Shown in pieces: positions 62,631 to 64,000 of a stretch of DNA of 64,000 nt; the stretch's first letter is position 1, and each line of letters starts with the position of its first letter. The position numbers and the translations under genes are program-made. The stretch comes from Chitinophaga niabensis (lineage in GTDB: Bacteria; Bacteroidota; Bacteroidia; Chitinophagales; Chitinophagaceae). The notes beneath the pieces were generated by a model that had not been told where the DNA came from, made no database searches, and saw only the letters and a program-made list of their open reading frames with translations. The DNA lies in assembly GCF_900129465.1 (NCBI RefSeq), contig NZ_FSRA01000002.1, positions 2,480,001 to 2,544,000 of the forward strand. The letters are read 5' to 3'.

Positions 62631-62661
62631 TTGTCCGAAAGGGATTATCTGCGTATCTTTG
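62631..62661 (+). promoter_or_regulatory. rpsA promoter
   Basis: TTG (62631-62633), a 20-bp spacer and TATCTTTG (62654-62661) match the phylum's promoter without mismatch. A start near 62667 would leave a leader of about 35 nt before the TTG start codon. Confidence 0.75.
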
Positions 62662-62683
62662 CCGTCCTTAAAATTCTTTACTT

Positions 62684-62692
62684 AAAAGGAGG
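62684..62692 (+). promoter_or_regulatory. Strong Shine-Dalgarno sequence of rpsA
   Basis: AAAAGGAGG lies nine bases before the TTG start at 62702. Bacteroidota genes rarely use such a sequence, so it decides this start codon. Confidence 0.75.
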
Positions 62693-62701
62693 AAACAAAA
62701 A

Positions 62702-64000
62702 TTGACAGAAAACAACATTACTAACGAACAAAACGCTGAACAACAGGCCCCCGCAGCTCAGGAAGCTACGGCAGGAACAGCGACACAAAATGCACCTGTT
62801 GCCACCGCTCACGATGATTTCGACTGGAGCGTGGACAAACGTAACGTATCTTCTTACAACAAAGAAGAAAAGGCTAAGTACGATCAAACCTACGAGAGCA
62901 CTTTCAAAGTGATCGAAGAGAATGGTCTGTTAACTGGTCTCGTGGTTGGTTTAACTAAAACCGACGTAGTGCTGAACATCGGCTTCAAATCCGATGGTCT
63001 GATCTCCCTGAACGAGTTCCGCGACATGCCGAACCTGAAGATCGGAGACGACGTAGAAGTATTGGTAGTAGAAAAAGAAGACCGGGACGGTAACCTGCAC
63101 CTGAGCCGCAAACAAGCGCGCGCACAACGTGCATGGGAACGTATCGTTGAGGTTTACAAAACAGGCGAAGTTGTTACTGGTACTGTTACCAGCAAAACCA
63201 AAGGCGGCTTGATCGTAGATGTTCACGGTATGGAAACATTCCTGCCAGGTTCTCAGATCGACGTTAAACCGGTTACCGACTACGATCAGTTTGTAGGCAA
63301 AACCATGGAATTCAAGGTGGTGAAAGTGAACGAAGCCATCCGCAACGCCGTGGTATCTCACAAAGCCCTGATCGAAAGCGATATCGAGCAACAACGCGTG
63401 GATATCATCTCCAAACTGGAAAAAGGCCAGGTATTGGAAGGTACTATCAAGAACATCACAGACTTCGGTGCTTTCATCGATCTGGGTGGCCTCGATGGTT
63501 TACTGTACATCACAGACATCAGCTGGGGACGTATCTCTCACCCAAGCGAAGTACTCCAGATGGATCAAAAGATCAATGTGGTGGTACTGGACTTCGACGA
63601 CGAGAAGAAACGTATCAGCTTAGGCTACAAACAACTGACCCCGCATCCTTGGGACACATTGCCTGCAACTATCACCGAAGGTGCAAAAGTGAAAGGCAAA
63701 GTGGTAAATATCGAAGATTACGGCGCATTCCTGGAAATTCTGCCTGGTGTAGAAGGCCTGGTACACGTATCCGAGATCTCATGGGCTTCCACGCCGATCA
63801 ACGCCAAAGAGTTCTTCAAACTGGGCGAAGAGTACGAAGCAGTGGTAGTTACCCTGAGCAAAGACGAGCGTAAAATGAGCCTGTCTATCAAACAACTCAC
63901 AGAAGATCCATGGTCTACTATAGAAACTAAATTCCCGCTCGAAAGCCGTCACAAAGGTATCGTGAAGAACATCACTCCTTATGGCGTATTCGTTGAGCTG
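62702..64000 (+). CDS. rpsA: 30S ribosomal protein S1, start of gene (cut by window edge)
   Basis: The frame is open from 62672 and no ATG precedes the first S1 domain. I take TTG at 62702 as the start: it gives MTENNITNEQ and an acidic, Gln/Ala-rich lead of 40 residues, and is placed well behind AAAAGGAGG. In the 433 codons seen, S1 domains follow one another: FKVIEENGLLTGLVVGLTKT, VVTGTVTSKTKGGLIVDVHG, VLEGTIKNITDFGAFIDLGG, VKGKVVNIEDYGAFLEILPG and the beginning of another (HKGIVKNITPYGVFVEL) at the edge. It helps load mRNA on the ribosome. The gene continues beyond position 64000. Confidence 0.93.
   Translation, partial: MTENNITNEQNAEQQAPAAQEATAGTATQNAPVATAHDDFDWSVDKRNVSSYNKEEKAKYDQTYESTFKVIEENGLLTGLVVGLTKTDVVLNIGFKSDGLISLNEFRDMPNLKIGDDVEVLVVEKEDRDGNLHLSRKQARAQRAWERIVEVYKTGEVVTGTVTSKTKGGLIVDVHGMETFLPGSQIDVKPVTDYDQFVGKTMEFKVVKVNEAIRNAVVSHKALIESDIEQQRVDIISKLEKGQVLEGTIKNITDFGAFIDLGGLDGLLYITDISWGRISHPSEVLQMDQKINVVVLDFDDEKKRISLGYKQLTPHPWDTLPATITEGAKVKGKVVNIEDYGAFLEILPGVEGLVHVSEISWASTPINAKEFFKLGEEYEAVVVTLSKDERKMSLSIKQLTEDPWSTIETKFPLESRHKGIVKNITPYGVFVEL

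Overview
The window reads as chromosome from a soil-type Bacteroidota, most likely a Chitinophaga or a close relative in Chitinophagaceae. The evidence is a SusC/SusD pair with its own ECF sigma factor and FecR, secreted CAZymes, C-terminal tails of the type IX secretion kind (PNP/WPNP motifs), N-terminal lipoboxes, LytS/LytTR and two-component systems with TPR sensors, and promoters of the Bacteroidota form TTG-N19..21-TAnnTTTG. I could not run any search, so family names rest on motifs read by eye.

Layout. (1) Positions 1-6000 are an AT-rich accessory region. It holds the start of a leftward gene, a HTH protein and an orphan. A tRNA 3'-end remnant with its terminator follows near 1606-1670 and looks like an attachment junction. 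Next come an abutting DUF262 + HEPN gene pair, a relic resembling the tail of a type I specificity subunit, a PIN-domain RNase, and a frameshifted transposase relic. I read this as a small defence island. (2) 6000-21700 is a carbohydrate locus: a multimodular PL6 polysaccharide lyase, a GH28-like beta-helix protein, a protein with three hydrolase domains and a GH92 alpha-mannosidase. Between them sit an orphan, a lipoprotein, an S41 peptidase, a DoxX-like protein and a membrane protein. (3) 21700-27400 holds a small lipoprotein, an NAD(P)-binding protein, transketolase overlapped by two HAD phosphatases, and a DUF763 protein. (4) 27450-30650 has a TPR histidine kinase with no phosphoacceptor histidine and an AraC regulator. 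(5) 31000-39400 has a collagen-like lipoprotein and a sigma/FecR/SusC/SusD/DUF5017 uptake locus. (6) 39400-46700 is housekeeping: accA, dapA, an outer-membrane protein, rnz, a STAS protein and clpC. (7) 47000-52000 is a three-gene run of secreted, fibre-like proteins. (8) 52000-64000 holds cmk, a probable structured non-coding RNA of about 475 nt, a LytS/LytTR pair, a probable small RNA, ispH, a bestrophin, a Usp-like protein, an OmpR/HK pair, a rhomboid protease and the start of rpsA.

How the parts work together. The sigma/FecR/SusC/SusD set senses and imports a glycan across the outer membrane. The PL6, GH28-like, esterase-like and GH92 proteins are exported and would cut acidic or acylated polysaccharide and alpha-mannose. 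The most unusual signals are the structured RNA after cmk, the DUF262/HEPN/PIN cluster at a tRNA junction, the histidine-less HisKA_2 kinase, the triple hydrolase, and rpsA starting at TTG behind a strong Shine-Dalgarno sequence, which is rare in this phylum.
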